Source: Lyophyllum atratum (lineage: Eukaryota > Basidiomycota > Agaricomycetes > Agaricales > Lyophyllaceae). From it: 64,000 bases of DNA. The DNA lies in assembly GCA_014905825.1 (NCBI GenBank), contig JACGCN010000026.1:62001-126000 (forward strand), read 5' to 3'. Shown one piece after another: positions 1 through 9,910 of the stretch. Every line of letters begins with the position of its first letter. Position 1 is the first letter of the stretch. The notes under the pieces are model-generated. The model saw only the letters and a program-made list of their open reading frames with translations, was not told the origin of the DNA and made no database searches. A program made the translations under genes and the position numbers.

Positions 1-860
1 CGCTTACCGGCAATTGCCGTACATATAGGTGAGATGCGTGTTGGACCCACCTTACGCGGGAACTGGAGCAGCAATTGACACAATTCCACTTGACACATCA
101 AGGTATAGTACCCTAAAGGTGCAAGACAAGTATTGTGCATTACGATGAGGTCACAACATAGTGCGAAGCGGAGTAAGCTGGTACTTGGGTGTGTCACGAT
201 AATTCTTGACCCGTGTGGACAAGCCCGTGTAATATACGTACCCAATGACCATACGGATGTTTGAGGGAGTGAGATGTGACGTACTAGCACATGAAATACT
301 GTTGGACCAGGATGATCTGGCCTTACAGACATCCGCACTGGGCTCAATCGTGAAAAGTCACCGGCGCAAATAACTCCTCTTGCCTATTCTTGTAAGGCCC
401 GCTTCCCATCATTCTGAGGGTTCTGGCCCCACCAGTAAATGCATATAAACATAAAACATCGGTAACGGACATGCACTTTCTCAAATATCTGAGGAATGCC
501 GCAGGGATAACTCTTACATTGATTTTTTGCTCATTGAAAATGATGTTTCCCTAAATTACTCAAGATCCACTGGGTCGATTTTCGAGATTTTTAGATATTC
601 TGGTAGCCAGAGAACAGGTGCATATCCCAGAGTTCAGAAATACATGTAGATTCATTGTCAGAAAATACCTGTGGCCGGATTTCTACTGCAAATATAACGC
701 CCACGTGACCCTTTGATGATTTCCCTTCAACACAAGGAGTTGGGCAGATATGCACAAAGTGGAACTTCTGGGACCTGTATAGGACCCCAATGGACATAAA
801 ACATTGTGTATACCAAAGGGTTTTACCATCCCACTAATGAATGTCATAGGGATATTCCAG
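1..860. other. Intergenic, no gene seen
   Basis: I see no coding region with splice signals or family motifs here. The open frames are short and unsupported. The stretch is of mixed composition with no obvious tandem repeat. Confidence 0.5.
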
Positions 861-941
861 GGGTCGGCGGTCGCGTGACCGCCGGGGCTACGTTTACTAG
901 GATTAAGAGGGTGGTCCCTGGTTCGATTCCGGGTGTGTCTT
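861..941 (+). other. Degenerate tRNA-like fragment
   Basis: A clear T-arm is present at 918-934: a five-pair stem closes a seven-base TTCGATT loop, matching an RNA polymerase III B box. It is followed by a possible 3' acceptor strand at 934-940. Upstream there is a perfect hairpin (ggcggtc...gaccgcc, 866-883), but no D-arm, anticodon arm or matching 5' acceptor strand could be folded. It is more likely a tRNA remnant or a tRNA-derived SINE head than a working tRNA gene. The 13 bases at 926-938 also match the complement of the primer-binding site of the nearby retrotransposon. Confidence 0.4.
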
Positions 942-1029
942 CATACGGTATACAGGTCGGTTTTTTTTGGTTTCTTGTGTGTAATCACATTCACAGCTCC
1001 TCCTCGAAGAGGAGCGTACATGTATCTAT

Positions 1030-1690
1030 GCAGGCTACGTCCCGCCCCAACTTGTAATCCAGTGCAGGCATATCGCAGCCCAACCCTGTTGCCCAAGTCC
1101 ACATCCGCCGTATCCCAGCCCTGCACCCCAAGTCATACCCCAGCCCATATCGCAGCCCAAACCTGTACCCCAAGTCCAACCCCCATCCGTCGTACCCCAG
1201 TGTGTATCCCAGCCCAACCCTCTGCACACCCCAGTACGTATCCCAGCCCAACCCTCAACACACCCCAGTGCATATTACAGCCCAACCCTCCGGACACCGC
1301 AAGGCGTACCCTGCATCCCACACCCAAGTCATATCCCAGCCCATCTCAACACTCCACCCCAGGTCCCGCCCCAATACGCATTCCAGCCCAACCCTCCGCA
1401 CACCCCAGTACATATCCCAGCCCAACCCTCAACACACCCAAGTGCAAATCCCAGCCCAACCCTCAGCAAATCCCAAGGCGTACCCCTCCTACACCCCAAG
1501 TCATACCCCAGTCCGTATCACAGCCCAACCCTGTACCCCAAGTCGAACCCCAGTCCACATCCCTGCCCAACCCTGTACCCCAAGTCGAACCCCAGTCCCC
1601 ATCCCTGCCCAACCCTGTACCCCAGTCCACATCCCTGCCCAACCCTGTACCCCAATCCAAAAATTTTTCAACCCTAATTTGTACCCTAGT
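1030..1690. repeat. C-rich minisatellite
   Basis: This is a strongly strand-biased tandem array with variants of a cccaaccctgtacccca-type word. The most regular part is a 42-bp unit at 1529-1570 and 1571-1612, followed by a shortened 30-bp copy at 1613-1642. All three plus-strand frames and the reverse frames stay open because the repeat contains few stop codons. The long proline-rich or glycine/tryptophan-rich ORFs here are therefore a composition effect and not evidence of genes. Confidence 0.85.
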
Positions 1691-1726
1691 CCAAAAAAAA
1701 AGTCTCTAGATAACCCTTCCCTCATC

Positions 1727-1977
1727 CGTCGCACCTCCCCTCGCACCTGTTTTCGCACCTGGTTTATCCGTCGCACCTGGTCTCGCACCTGGTTTATACG
1801 TCGCACCTCCCGTCGCACCTGGTCTCGCACCTGGTTTATACCATCGCACCTGCCTTCGCACCTCACCCTGTACCCTTCGCACCTCCCGTCGCACCTCCCC
1901 TCATCCGTCGCACCTCCTCTCGCACCTGTTTTCGCACCTGGTTTATACCGTCGCACCTGGTTTATACCATCGCACCT
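1727..1977. repeat. cgcacct tandem array, left part
   Basis: Reiterated cgcacct words are separated by short spacers such as tggtttataccgt or cccgt. The same array resumes at 11644 after the retrotransposon, so it was one continuous block before the insertion. Confidence 0.85.
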
Positions 1978-2095
1978 TGTTATGGGAATACCGATACTTA
2001 CCTCTTACTTACCTTTTACTTCACATTTACCTTTGATTACGACTTACCTTTACCTTTTAACTAACATTCAACTGTTAGTAAACATCTCTCGTACT

Positions 2096-2102
2096 TATAA
2101 AA
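2096..2102 (+). promoter_or_regulatory. LTR TATA-like box
   Basis: TATAAAA sits about 120 bp into the LTR and is repeated in the 3' LTR at 10961-10967. It is the best candidate for the element's own promoter, which would place the U3/R border shortly downstream. This is inference from motif and position only. Confidence 0.5.
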
Positions 2103-2505
2103 ACTTTTCACTTTCACAGAATTGAACTCTTGACTTGTTGCGCGCGCCTTGTCAACCAAAACGCGCTAACTCATATTCTTAAAAGCTTTGCACTTTTGAA
2201 GACTCGAACGCTAGACTTGTCGACGCGCCTTGACTGCAGAGAGGCTGATAAGCCGAACGCGCCGATCCCGAACTCGGCAAACACCGAGATACCTAATTCG
2301 GGCAACATGCGCGTTCACCTCCAAAGATCAAGATCACGCCGGCAACTCTTAGCGAGTTCTCAACTCTTGAGGAACTCACAAGAACCTTCTAGAACAAAAT
2401 GCATCTTTAGTTATAAGACTTCATGTAAACATTATATCGAATCTATCTTTTATCTTTTGAACTTCAACCCAAGTGTGAACTAAGTACTCGTTACCCACGA
2501 ATACG

Positions 2506-2619
2506 CTAAACGTTTGATATTGCCGCGCGCTATCATATCGTTTAGAATTAACTTAATCGCTATTGCTTCGCGCTACGATTAAGTTCATCGAACACTATTG
2601 CTTCGCGCTAGTCTTCGAT
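2506..2619 (+). other. Three consecutive LTR hairpins
   Basis: Hairpin 1 (2506-2545) pairs ctaaacg with cgtttag and tgata with tatca. Hairpin 2 (2550-2585) has a perfect 10-bp stem, aacttaatcg with cgattaagtt. Hairpin 3 (2587-2619) pairs atcgaa with ttcgat and cta with tag. All three expose a similar GC-rich loop, ttgccgcgcgc in the first and ttgcttcgcgc in the other two. The whole set recurs in the 3' LTR at 11371-11484. The repetition with conserved loops suggests a structured RNA signal. Confidence 0.6.
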
Positions 2620-2779
2620 TACACGCTAGTTCGATATATTAGAATTTAAGACATCAATCTATTCTCTTATCATTCTCACGGATTCTCAAGTTATTCAAGA
2701 AACACTTGTGATCCTCAGCTTAAACTACGAACCTGTGTATTCATTGGAATACACCAAAGTTACGAACGAGTCATAACAT

Positions 2780-2798
2780 TGGTGGACACACCCGGAAC
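2780..2798 (+). other. Primer-binding site
   Basis: The segment starts with TGG one base after the 5' LTR and reads tggtggacacacccggaac. It would pair with a tRNA whose 3' end is ...TGTGTCCA plus CCA, consistent with reverse transcription primed by a full-length tRNA 3' end. I could not assign the tRNA identity. Confidence 0.8.
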
Positions 2799-2857
2799 TG
2801 TCTTACAATATCTAATCTTATCGCAAGCGTGGGAACTTAACGATACCGCGAGATACC

Positions 2858-5800
2858 ATGCCGCCGAAAGCGCGCAAGACTAACAACTCGCAGAGTGCGC
2901 AACCGGACGAGCACGATAACCGGCCTGGTGATGAGGGCGAAGCAGGTACAAGTAATGTCGAGGGACAGGAATTTGAACGTACAAGATCACTTTCGCCGAG
3001 ATCTCAGACAGCAAGCTCGAAAGTTGATAACGTTCCGAAAACTAAGGAACTGTTAGATTACAACGCGCCACTTGAAGGATTGAGTATGCCTCTTCCAAAA
3101 GTGAATACTTGGAACAATCCATATACCCGATCGGAAGTAGGATTTTTGGCTTGCAATAAGATCGCTTCCTTCTTCTCAGAGAAGAATGATCAAGCTAAAC
3201 GAATCAAAGCGCGCTGGGTTGAAGCTATCCAACATGGAGAAGCTATGAATAAAGATTCTCGGATAGATAACACTCGTTTCCTCACAAGAAGCGAAAGCCG
3301 AACTCTTTTTAAAGAAGAGATAGCAGTACTTGATCAACTCCTGACCAACGTCCTGGAATACGACAACGAGTTTTATTATACTTTTACGGTGGACAAGGAA
3401 GTATTAAGAAAGCTAACTATATTGCTTTTTAAACGATTAGAAAACGCTAGGAACGCCCTTATAGTATCAGGGGAAGGAATACCTTCATTACCAGTATGGG
3501 GACCTGACGGAAAGGCGACGGAATTCTGGAACGCAAATGATTTTGAAATCATCGGAGCGTGTTATCGAAAGGATGTTGAAGAGTTTCTAGGATATTTAGC
3601 GGACCATTACGAGTTTAAGGATGAGAAAGGAGTCAGTAAAGGAAAGGATGATGTTGAGAGGAACAAGCATAGGCACGATGACCGCTTACCTCAAGAGGCA
3701 CGGTTCGACTTCGATCCGGACAGCATCTCTCGATATATGCAGAATTCGACTAGGAACCATATGAGATCTTTTAACAATCAGAACGCATCAGTATTCGGCG
3801 GAGGAAAGCATGCTAGTACCTCTCGAAAATACAGAGATTTATTCACTGGTAAACCGTCTGGAGGGAGAGATACCCCGCCACACATGTCACAAGGACGAAG
3901 AGGGAATAACGACGGCGAAGAATCCGAGGAGAGTACTCACGAGGGAAGTCGAGATTATTCAGATCGAAAAAAGAGAGGGGATCCGGAACCATCTGATGGA
4001 GGAAGTAGTGACTCGGACGACGACTCGCGTGGACCGTATCGAGGAGATAGAAAGTCAACTAAGCCGCGTAAAAAGGATTCTAATGAGAATACTAAGGAAC
4101 GAAAAGACAACGCAGCGCGAGAGGTTCAGTTTGAAAACAAATTAAAGATGGAAGTCATACCTGAGTGGGACGGTAACACCGAGACGTTAGGCCGATGGAT
4201 GACTAAAGTCAATGTTCTTTCGGAGAGATCAGATAAGGTTTTTCAACAGTTAGGAACCCTCGTACCTCAACGACTTAAAGGGAGCGCCGAAAGCTGGTAC
4301 TACAGTCAAAGCGCTAGTACACGTCGCAAACTAGAAATTGATTGGTCGACATTACGCGAAGGAATTGGAGAATACTATATGAATAGATCGTACCTCGATA
4401 AACAAAAAAGTCGCGCGAATAAAGCGCATTATCGAGAACCAGGATATGGTCGCGAAACACCTAGTGAGTTCTATATCAGAAAGAAGGAATTGATTGAATT
4501 AGTATACGACTACTCAGATCGCGAAATTATCAACGAGATCATGAATAGCGTACCGAAACATTGGACTTCAATCTTGACGCCACATCTTTACAGTAGACTG
4601 GAAGAGTTCCAGATCGGAATTAAGTACTATGAAGAAAATCTTCTAGCATTAGATGTTAGCAGAGGATTGCGACCGGACTATAACTATGGAGGAGTAAATT
4701 CAAGAGAGCCTTACAATAATCCGAAACCCTACCAAAACTTCAAGACTGCAAGAACGAATCAAGTTGGATGGAGTAAGGCTGCTTCAAAGCCCGAATTTCC
4801 CAAAGATGATTCAAATGTCTCACCTAGGACTACGCCTGAAGACAAAGGAGCGCGACCATGTAGACATTGTGGTAGCGGAAAGCACTGGGATTATGAGTGT
4901 AAGTATTCTCGGAAAGGCAATCGGAACGCGCGTACCAATTTAGTCCAAGTCGATGACGAAGAGAGATTCGCTCAGAATGAATACGACGACCTCTACTACG
5001 GACTATCATCAGACGATGAAAGGGAGGATTTTGATCAACCCCTTCAGTCGAACGCTGACGACGCTCAAGAAGATGAGCCAGTCGCCGATCTGGAGGGGGA
5101 ATCTGCAAATCAAACTACAAAATCCTTTAACACTCAAGTAAATGAAGTCGATGGAACGTACATGTCTTCGAAATTCGAATCTAAGCCTTCGTTGAACAGA
5201 AGATCGCGAAGACGGTTTGCTAAAGAAGTTGAGAAGATATCTTATCGCGTCGAAGTGGGAAACGAGAACGAGAAGATGATCCGACTCAAGAGAATCATGG
5301 CAAGACCACCTGGATGCGCCTTTCTCGGAGCTAAAGCTACTGAAACGCTAGTCAAGATTAATGAAAGGGATAGCGAAGCTATACCAGTGATTATTGATTC
5401 AGGTTCTGATATAACACTGATTTCCCAACGAACGCTCGAAGGTTTGATGAGATCACCTAAAATTAGAACGGGCCAACGAATAAATTTAGTTCAAGTAACC
5501 GGAAGCACAACAATCTCCGGATACGTAACATTGGATCTAATCTTTGAGACGGATGATGGGCCAATAACAATTGAAGTAGAAGCTTACGTAGTTAAGGGAA
5601 TGAGCACACCATTCATTCTAGGAAATGATTTTACCGATCAATACTCGATATCGACGATCAGAGAAGAAGGACATACCAGGTTACAATTCGGAGAAACGGG
5701 AAGGTCAATGGAGGTCCATAGCAGTTTAAATCCGAAGTATGAAGATGAGGATGGACATGCATTTAAAATCCTTACGAGTCCAGAAATCGGGCAAAAGATA

Positions 5801-7387
5801 TCTCGTATTAAAACTCATCGACGAGCTCAACTACAGAAGCGACGAAAATTAGAAAAATCAAGAGATCGGAATGTGAGATCAATAAATCAAGTAATCATCG
5901 CACCAGGGAGTTCGAAAGAGATATCTGTTTACACAAATTATCCTTTCAAGTCAGAGTACCTATATATAGAACGGATCTTAGCGACAAATCGCAATCATGA
6001 AGATATTTATGGCGCACCAGACACTTTGACGAGTCGAAGTAATCCGACGTTACATGTTTCAAATTTCTCTACGTTTCCGGTGACTATCGCTACAGGACAA
6101 GTCTTAGGAATAGCACAAGACCCGAGTACTTGGCTAGATAGGAAGAAGCGTGGGAGCTTGAAGGAGGAGATAACACGACGACATCACGTTAACCTTATCA
6201 AATCATTGGTAGATATTCAGGATTCAAATTCGAGAGCCGGATCTACAAAAACGGCTAGAAGTGAAGTTAATATAGGATTAAATCCAGCATTAGGAATTGG
6301 AATAGAGGAAGATCCTCTCGCCGAAGCGCCAGTTGAGGGAGGACCAAAAACCGCTGAGATACCCGAGGGAATAACGAATGATAGCCAGTTAATTGAGGAA
6401 CTCGACTTCTCTAAGGAACTAACGGAGGAACAACATCAGTCATTGATAGAAGTTATCGTTAAAAACCGTGCGGTATTTGGGTTAAACGGTAAACTAGGAA
6501 ATTTCGATACCTTTGTACCAGTCCCACTTGTGCCGGGAACGAAACCTATATCAGTCCCTCCATATTCCGCATCACCGGCAAACAGAGAAGTTATTAATAA
6601 ACAAATGGATTCATGGATTAGCTTAGGCGTTATCGAACCCTCGAAAAGCCCCTGGGCCGCTCCAGTATTCATCGTCTATCGGAACGGGAAACCAAGAATG
6701 GTTATAGACTTACGGCGACTTAATGAAGCAGTCATTCCGGACGAATTTCCGTTGCCAAGACAAGAAGACATCCTACAATCATTATCCGGAAGTCAATACC
6801 TTTCAACCCTAGATGCATTAGCGGGATTCACCCAATTAACCGTGGATCCTAAAGACAAGGAGAAGCTAGCATTTAGAACACATCGAGGGTTGTATCATTT
6901 TAACAGAATGCCGTTTGGATTTAGAAACGGACCGGCGGTTTTTCAACGCGTAATGCAGGAGGTACTTGCACCATTTTTATGGATATTCGCGTTGGTATAC
7001 ATTGACGACATTGTTATATTCTCACAAACGTTCGAGGAACATATTACCCACGTTGACGAAGTTTTAAGAGCAATTCTAGCTTCTAAAATAACCTTATCCC
7101 CGTCTAAGTGTCATTTCGGTTACCAATCCCTTCTCTTGTTAGGTCAAAAGGTATCGAGATTAGGGCTATCTACTCACAAAGAGAAGGTTAAAGCTATTAT
7201 TGATCTTGAAGAACCAAAGAACGTTCAGACGTTACAGATGTTCTTAGGAATGATGGTTTATTTCTCAGGTTATGTTCCGTTTTACGCGTGGATCGCACAC
7301 CCGATGTTTCAATTACTAAAAAGGGAAACAAGTGGCAATGGGGGGAACAAGAAAAAGAAGCTTACGAATTGTGCAAGCAAGTGCTGA
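2858..7387 (+). CDS. Gag-Pol polyprotein (gag, protease, RT)
   Basis: This is a single open frame of 1509 codons from an ATG 80 bp after the 5' LTR. It begins with a charged, partly low-complexity gag region. A CX2CX4HX4C zinc knuckle lies at residues 668-681. The retropepsin active site (IIDSGSD) is near residue 847. Reverse transcriptase follows with the catalytic YIDD at about residue 1381. Gag and pol are fused without a shift at their border. The natural frame is lost in the run of five A at 7318-7322: downstream residues in this frame are not RNase H and the frame stops at 7387, while the expected sequence continues in another frame. The product is a cytoplasmic capsid and replication polyprotein. 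The break may be a mutation, an assembly error or a recoding site. Confidence 0.93.
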   Translation: MPPKARKTNNSQSAQPDEHDNRPGDEGEAGTSNVEGQEFERTRSLSPRSQTASSKVDNVPKTKELLDYNAPLEGLSMPLPKVNTWNNPYTRSEVGFLACNKIASFFSEKNDQAKRIKARWVEAIQHGEAMNKDSRIDNTRFLTRSESRTLFKEEIAVLDQLLTNVLEYDNEFYYTFTVDKEVLRKLTILLFKRLENARNALIVSGEGIPSLPVWGPDGKATEFWNANDFEIIGACYRKDVEEFLGYLADHYEFKDEKGVSKGKDDVERNKHRHDDRLPQEARFDFDPDSISRYMQNSTRNHMRSFNNQNASVFGGGKHASTSRKYRDLFTGKPSGGRDTPPHMSQGRRGNNDGEESEESTHEGSRDYSDRKKRGDPEPSDGGSSDSDDDSRGPYRGDRKSTKPRKKDSNENTKERKDNAAREVQFENKLKMEVIPEWDGNTETLGRWMTKVNVLSERSDKVFQQLGTLVPQRLKGSAESWYYSQSASTRRKLEIDWSTLREGIGEYYMNRSYLDKQKSRANKAHYREPGYGRETPSEFYIRKKELIELVYDYSDREIINEIMNSVPKHWTSILTPHLYSRLEEFQIGIKYYEENLLALDVSRGLRPDYNYGGVNSREPYNNPKPYQNFKTARTNQVGWSKAASKPEFPKDDSNVSPRTTPEDKGARPCRHCGSGKHWDYECKYSRKGNRNARTNLVQVDDEERFAQNEYDDLYYGLSSDDEREDFDQPLQSNADDAQEDEPVADLEGESANQTTKSFNTQVNEVDGTYMSSKFESKPSLNRRSRRRFAKEVEKISYRVEVGNENEKMIRLKRIMARPPGCAFLGAKATETLVKINERDSEAIPVIIDSGSDITLISQRTLEGLMRSPKIRTGQRINLVQVTGSTTISGYVTLDLIFETDDGPITIEVEAYVVKGMSTPFILGNDFTDQYSISTIREEGHTRLQFGETGRSMEVHSSLNPKYEDEDGHAFKILTSPEIGQKISRIKTHRRAQLQKRRKLEKSRDRNVRSINQVIIAPGSSKEISVYTNYPFKSEYLYIERILATNRNHEDIYGAPDTLTSRSNPTLHVSNFSTFPVTIATGQVLGIAQDPSTWLDRKKRGSLKEEITRRHHVNLIKSLVDIQDSNSRAGSTKTARSEVNIGLNPALGIGIEEDPLAEAPVEGGPKTAEIPEGITNDSQLIEELDFSKELTEEQHQSLIEVIVKNRAVFGLNGKLGNFDTFVPVPLVPGTKPISVPPYSASPANREVINKQMDSWISLGVIEPSKSPWAAPVFIVYRNGKPRMVIDLRRLNEAVIPDEFPLPRQEDILQSLSGSQYLSTLDALAGFTQLTVDPKDKEKLAFRTHRGLYHFNRMPFGFRNGPAVFQRVMQEVLAPFLWIFALVYIDDIVIFSQTFEEHITHVDEVLRAILASKITLSPSKCHFGYQSLLLLGQKVSRLGLSTHKEKVKAIIDLEEPKNVQTLQMFLGMMVYFSGYVPFYAWIAHPMFQLLKRETSGNGGNKKKKLTNCASKC

Positions 7388-9804
7388 CGCAAGCCCCGGT
7401 ACGAGGGCACGCGATGCCGGGATTACCGTATCGAATATATTCTGATGCTTGCGATTTCGGGCTTGCTGCTATCCTTCAACAAGTTCAACCTATCAAAATA
7501 CGCGACCTAAGGGGAACAAAGGCTTACGAGAAGTTAGAAAAAGCTTATAAAAACAATGAACCTATACCAGACTTAGTAACGGCACTAGTTAAGGAGGACG
7601 GTGACATACCTCCAAATTCAGACTGGTCGGAGAATTTCGAAGATACCATAGTCTATACGGAACGCGTTATTGCGTACTGGTCCCGCGTACTCCAATCAGC
7701 CGAGCGAAACTATTCCCCTACGGAAAGGGAAGCTTTAGCACTAAAAGAAGGATTGATCAAATTCCAACCATACCTGGAGGGCGAGAGAATCTTTGCTATT
7801 ACAGATCACGCGGCACTGACTTGGAGTAAAACCTTTCAAAACGTTAATCGAAGGTTATTAACTTGGGGATTAGTATTCTCAGCATTTCCCAACATGAAAA
7901 TTGTTCACCGAGCGGGACGCGTCCATTCGAACGTGGATCCGATATCAAGGCTTCGGCGTCGTATCCCAGAACAGGAAGGACCTAAAGTCGACGCAACCGA
8001 AAGTCTTAATCTGAAAATGATCGAGGATCCGTTAAGAAATATGTATGATGAGCTTGGACCACGGTTTGAAGAGAAATTACTAACCGTAGCAGCGAACTAC
8101 TTAAAATCAGAAGAGGAGATCGCGATAGACGATGACCTTCAGGAAATGGACATCAGGATGGAGAGCGAGGAAACGGAAGACATACACATACCTTATCAAA
8201 CTTGTCAAGGATATTCGATCCTAGTAAGGCTGGAAGCTTCAGAAATTCGAAGATGGAGGGAAGGATACGAACGTGACTTACATTTTTCTAAGGTACTGAA
8301 ATCTATGCGGACCCAGGACGGAATTAGATCGGAACACCCACAATACTTATATAGCGAGGAGGGACTACTATATTTCGAAGACGGTTTAGGGAACACTCGA
8401 TTATGCGTACCGGAGGACTTAAGATCTGAGATCATGTCCGAATCCCACGATCTAATCAGTGAATCAGCACATGGAGGATATTTTAAGACTTACAATCGAG
8501 TAAGCGCTACTTACTATTGGCCTCGGATGTCAAGAGACATCAAGATGTTCGTGAAGACTTGCGACATATGTCAGAAATCCAAACCGAAAAGGCACGCACC
8601 ACTCGGACTCTTACAGTCGATTCCGATACCCAGTCAACCATTTGAAGTCGTAACCATGGACTTTATACCGGAATTGCCTGAGTCGAATGGTTTTGATAAC
8701 ATATTAGTGATAGTTGATAAACTTACTAAATATGCGATATTCATACCTACAATGACGACGGTAACAGAAGAGGGAACAGCGAAACTGTTCTTCCATCATG
8801 TGGTATCCAAATTCGGACTGCCGCGCCAAGTGATTACCGACAGAGATACGCGGTGGCGAGGCGACTTCTGGAAGGAGTTATGCCGATTGATGGGCATGAA
8901 GCGAGCACTGACGACATCTTACCACCCGCAAGCTGATGGCCAAACGGAGGTAATGAACCAGTACCTGGAAATAGCATTGAGAGCGTATATCAGTCCAGAA
9001 CGAAATAACTGGGAAGAACTGTTAGACGCGCTAGCATTATCATACAACAGTTCACCGCATACATCAACCGGGTTTTCACCCGCTTATCTACTGAGGGGAT
9101 ACCATCCTAACACGGGGTCGACCATGATGCATCAGCCGAGTGGAATCAGATCAGGCGGCGAGGGCGGCAATGAAATCAATGAGCAATCCATCGAAACGTT
9201 GCACGAAAACGCGTTGAGAATTGCTGAAAACTTTGAAGCGGAAAGGCGACGCGCGGTCGACGCATTGACCCTGAGCCACGCGTTCCAAAGAAGAGCGTAC
9301 GATCAAGGGCGATTAGATGTCGAATTTGAAGAGGGAGATAAAGTTTTATTGAATCCTCACACATTGAAGCTATTAAAGAAGGAGTCAGGACGAGGCCAGA
9401 AGCTATTAATGAAGTATGACGGACCCTTTGAGATACTACAGAAGGTCAGTCCGGTAGCATACAGAATAAGGATACCAGCGTCATATGGAATTCATCCTGT
9501 GATCAACATTGCGCATCTCGAAAAATATCACGAGTCGCCAGCAGAATTCGGAGAACGACCAAGAAAGAAGCTGAACCGCGAGGATTTCGACGTGCTTGTG
9601 GAATACGAGGTAGACGCGATTGTTGGGGAATCATGGAAGAAAGGCCGAAACGGTAGACGAATACCCATTTATCGAACACGCTACCTCGGATACGGACCGG
9701 AATCAGACCTATGGCTAACAGAGAAGGACCTAACCAACGCACCACTAGTGTTGAAGCACTGGCATGAGGCGAAAGCAGCGCGTGCAACACAAACACGAAA
9801 ATAA
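7318..9804 (+). CDS. Pol continuation (RNase H, integrase, chromodomain)
   Basis: This frame resumes homology immediately after the A run and continues to 9804. The open frame itself extends back to 7288, where there is only a GTG, so no independent start is likely. RNase H residues are seen in YSDAC, TEREALA and TDHAAL. Counting from 7288, integrase has an H2C2 zinc-binding region followed by a D,D35E core with D458, D518 and E554. The C-terminal region has a chromodomain-like segment ending in SDLWLTEKDL and LKHWHE, the hallmark of chromoviruses that target heterochromatin. One base separates it from the gag-RT frame. The product would be made only through that shift, or not at all. Confidence 0.92.
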   Translation, partial: KKGNKWQWGEQEKEAYELCKQVLTQAPVRGHAMPGLPYRIYSDACDFGLAAILQQVQPIKIRDLRGTKAYEKLEKAYKNNEPIPDLVTALVKEDGDIPPNSDWSENFEDTIVYTERVIAYWSRVLQSAERNYSPTEREALALKEGLIKFQPYLEGERIFAITDHAALTWSKTFQNVNRRLLTWGLVFSAFPNMKIVHRAGRVHSNVDPISRLRRRIPEQEGPKVDATESLNLKMIEDPLRNMYDELGPRFEEKLLTVAANYLKSEEEIAIDDDLQEMDIRMESEETEDIHIPYQTCQGYSILVRLEASEIRRWREGYERDLHFSKVLKSMRTQDGIRSEHPQYLYSEEGLLYFEDGLGNTRLCVPEDLRSEIMSESHDLISESAHGGYFKTYNRVSATYYWPRMSRDIKMFVKTCDICQKSKPKRHAPLGLLQSIPIPSQPFEVVTMDFIPELPESNGFDNILVIVDKLTKYAIFIPTMTTVTEEGTAKLFFHHVVSKFGLPRQVITDRDTRWRGDFWKELCRLMGMKRALTTSYHPQADGQTEVMNQYLEIALRAYISPERNNWEELLDALALSYNSSPHTSTGFSPAYLLRGYHPNTGSTMMHQPSGIRSGGEGGNEINEQSIETLHENALRIAENFEAERRRAVDALTLSHAFQRRAYDQGRLDVEFEEGDKVLLNPHTLKLLKKESGRGQKLLMKYDGPFEILQKVSPVAYRIRIPASYGIHPVINIAHLEKYHESPAEFGERPRKKLNREDFDVLVEYEVDAIVGESWKKGRNGRRIPIYRTRYLGYGPESDLWLTEKDLTNAPLVLKHWHEAKAARATQTRK

Positions 9805-9910
9805 ACGCCCGGCGCCTATTTAAGTTGAGCAAAAATCCATAAAAAATCCAACAACCAAACGCCCCACTCTTCAGCACTCAACAAACCCTCCTAAACTCTA
9901 TTCTAAAACC

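Larger units (their letters stand above)
1978..2778 (+). repeat. 5' LTR of the retrotransposon
   Basis: This 801-bp LTR begins TGTTATG and ends CATAACA, a perfect 7-bp terminal inverted repeat. It matches the 3' LTR at a constant offset of 8865 bp with no difference noticed. It holds a TATA-like box at 2096-2102 and a run of three hairpins at 2506-2619. The 117-codon open frame inside it is present in both LTRs and shows no protein-family features. Confidence 0.95.

Noticed and set aside
861..941. Functional tRNA gene
   Set aside because: Only the T-arm and 3' acceptor strand are recognisable; no matching 5' acceptor, D-arm or anticodon arm.
933..2125. Long proline-rich plus-strand ORFs (258 and 307 codons) and tryptophan/glycine-rich reverse ORFs
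   Set aside because: They run across tandem repeats with few stop codons in any frame, and one runs into the LTR. No domain or splice support.
2130..2483. 117-codon ORF in the LTR, repeated at 10995-11348
   Set aside because: It is present twice only because the LTR is. No family features, and it overlaps the likely R/U5 region.
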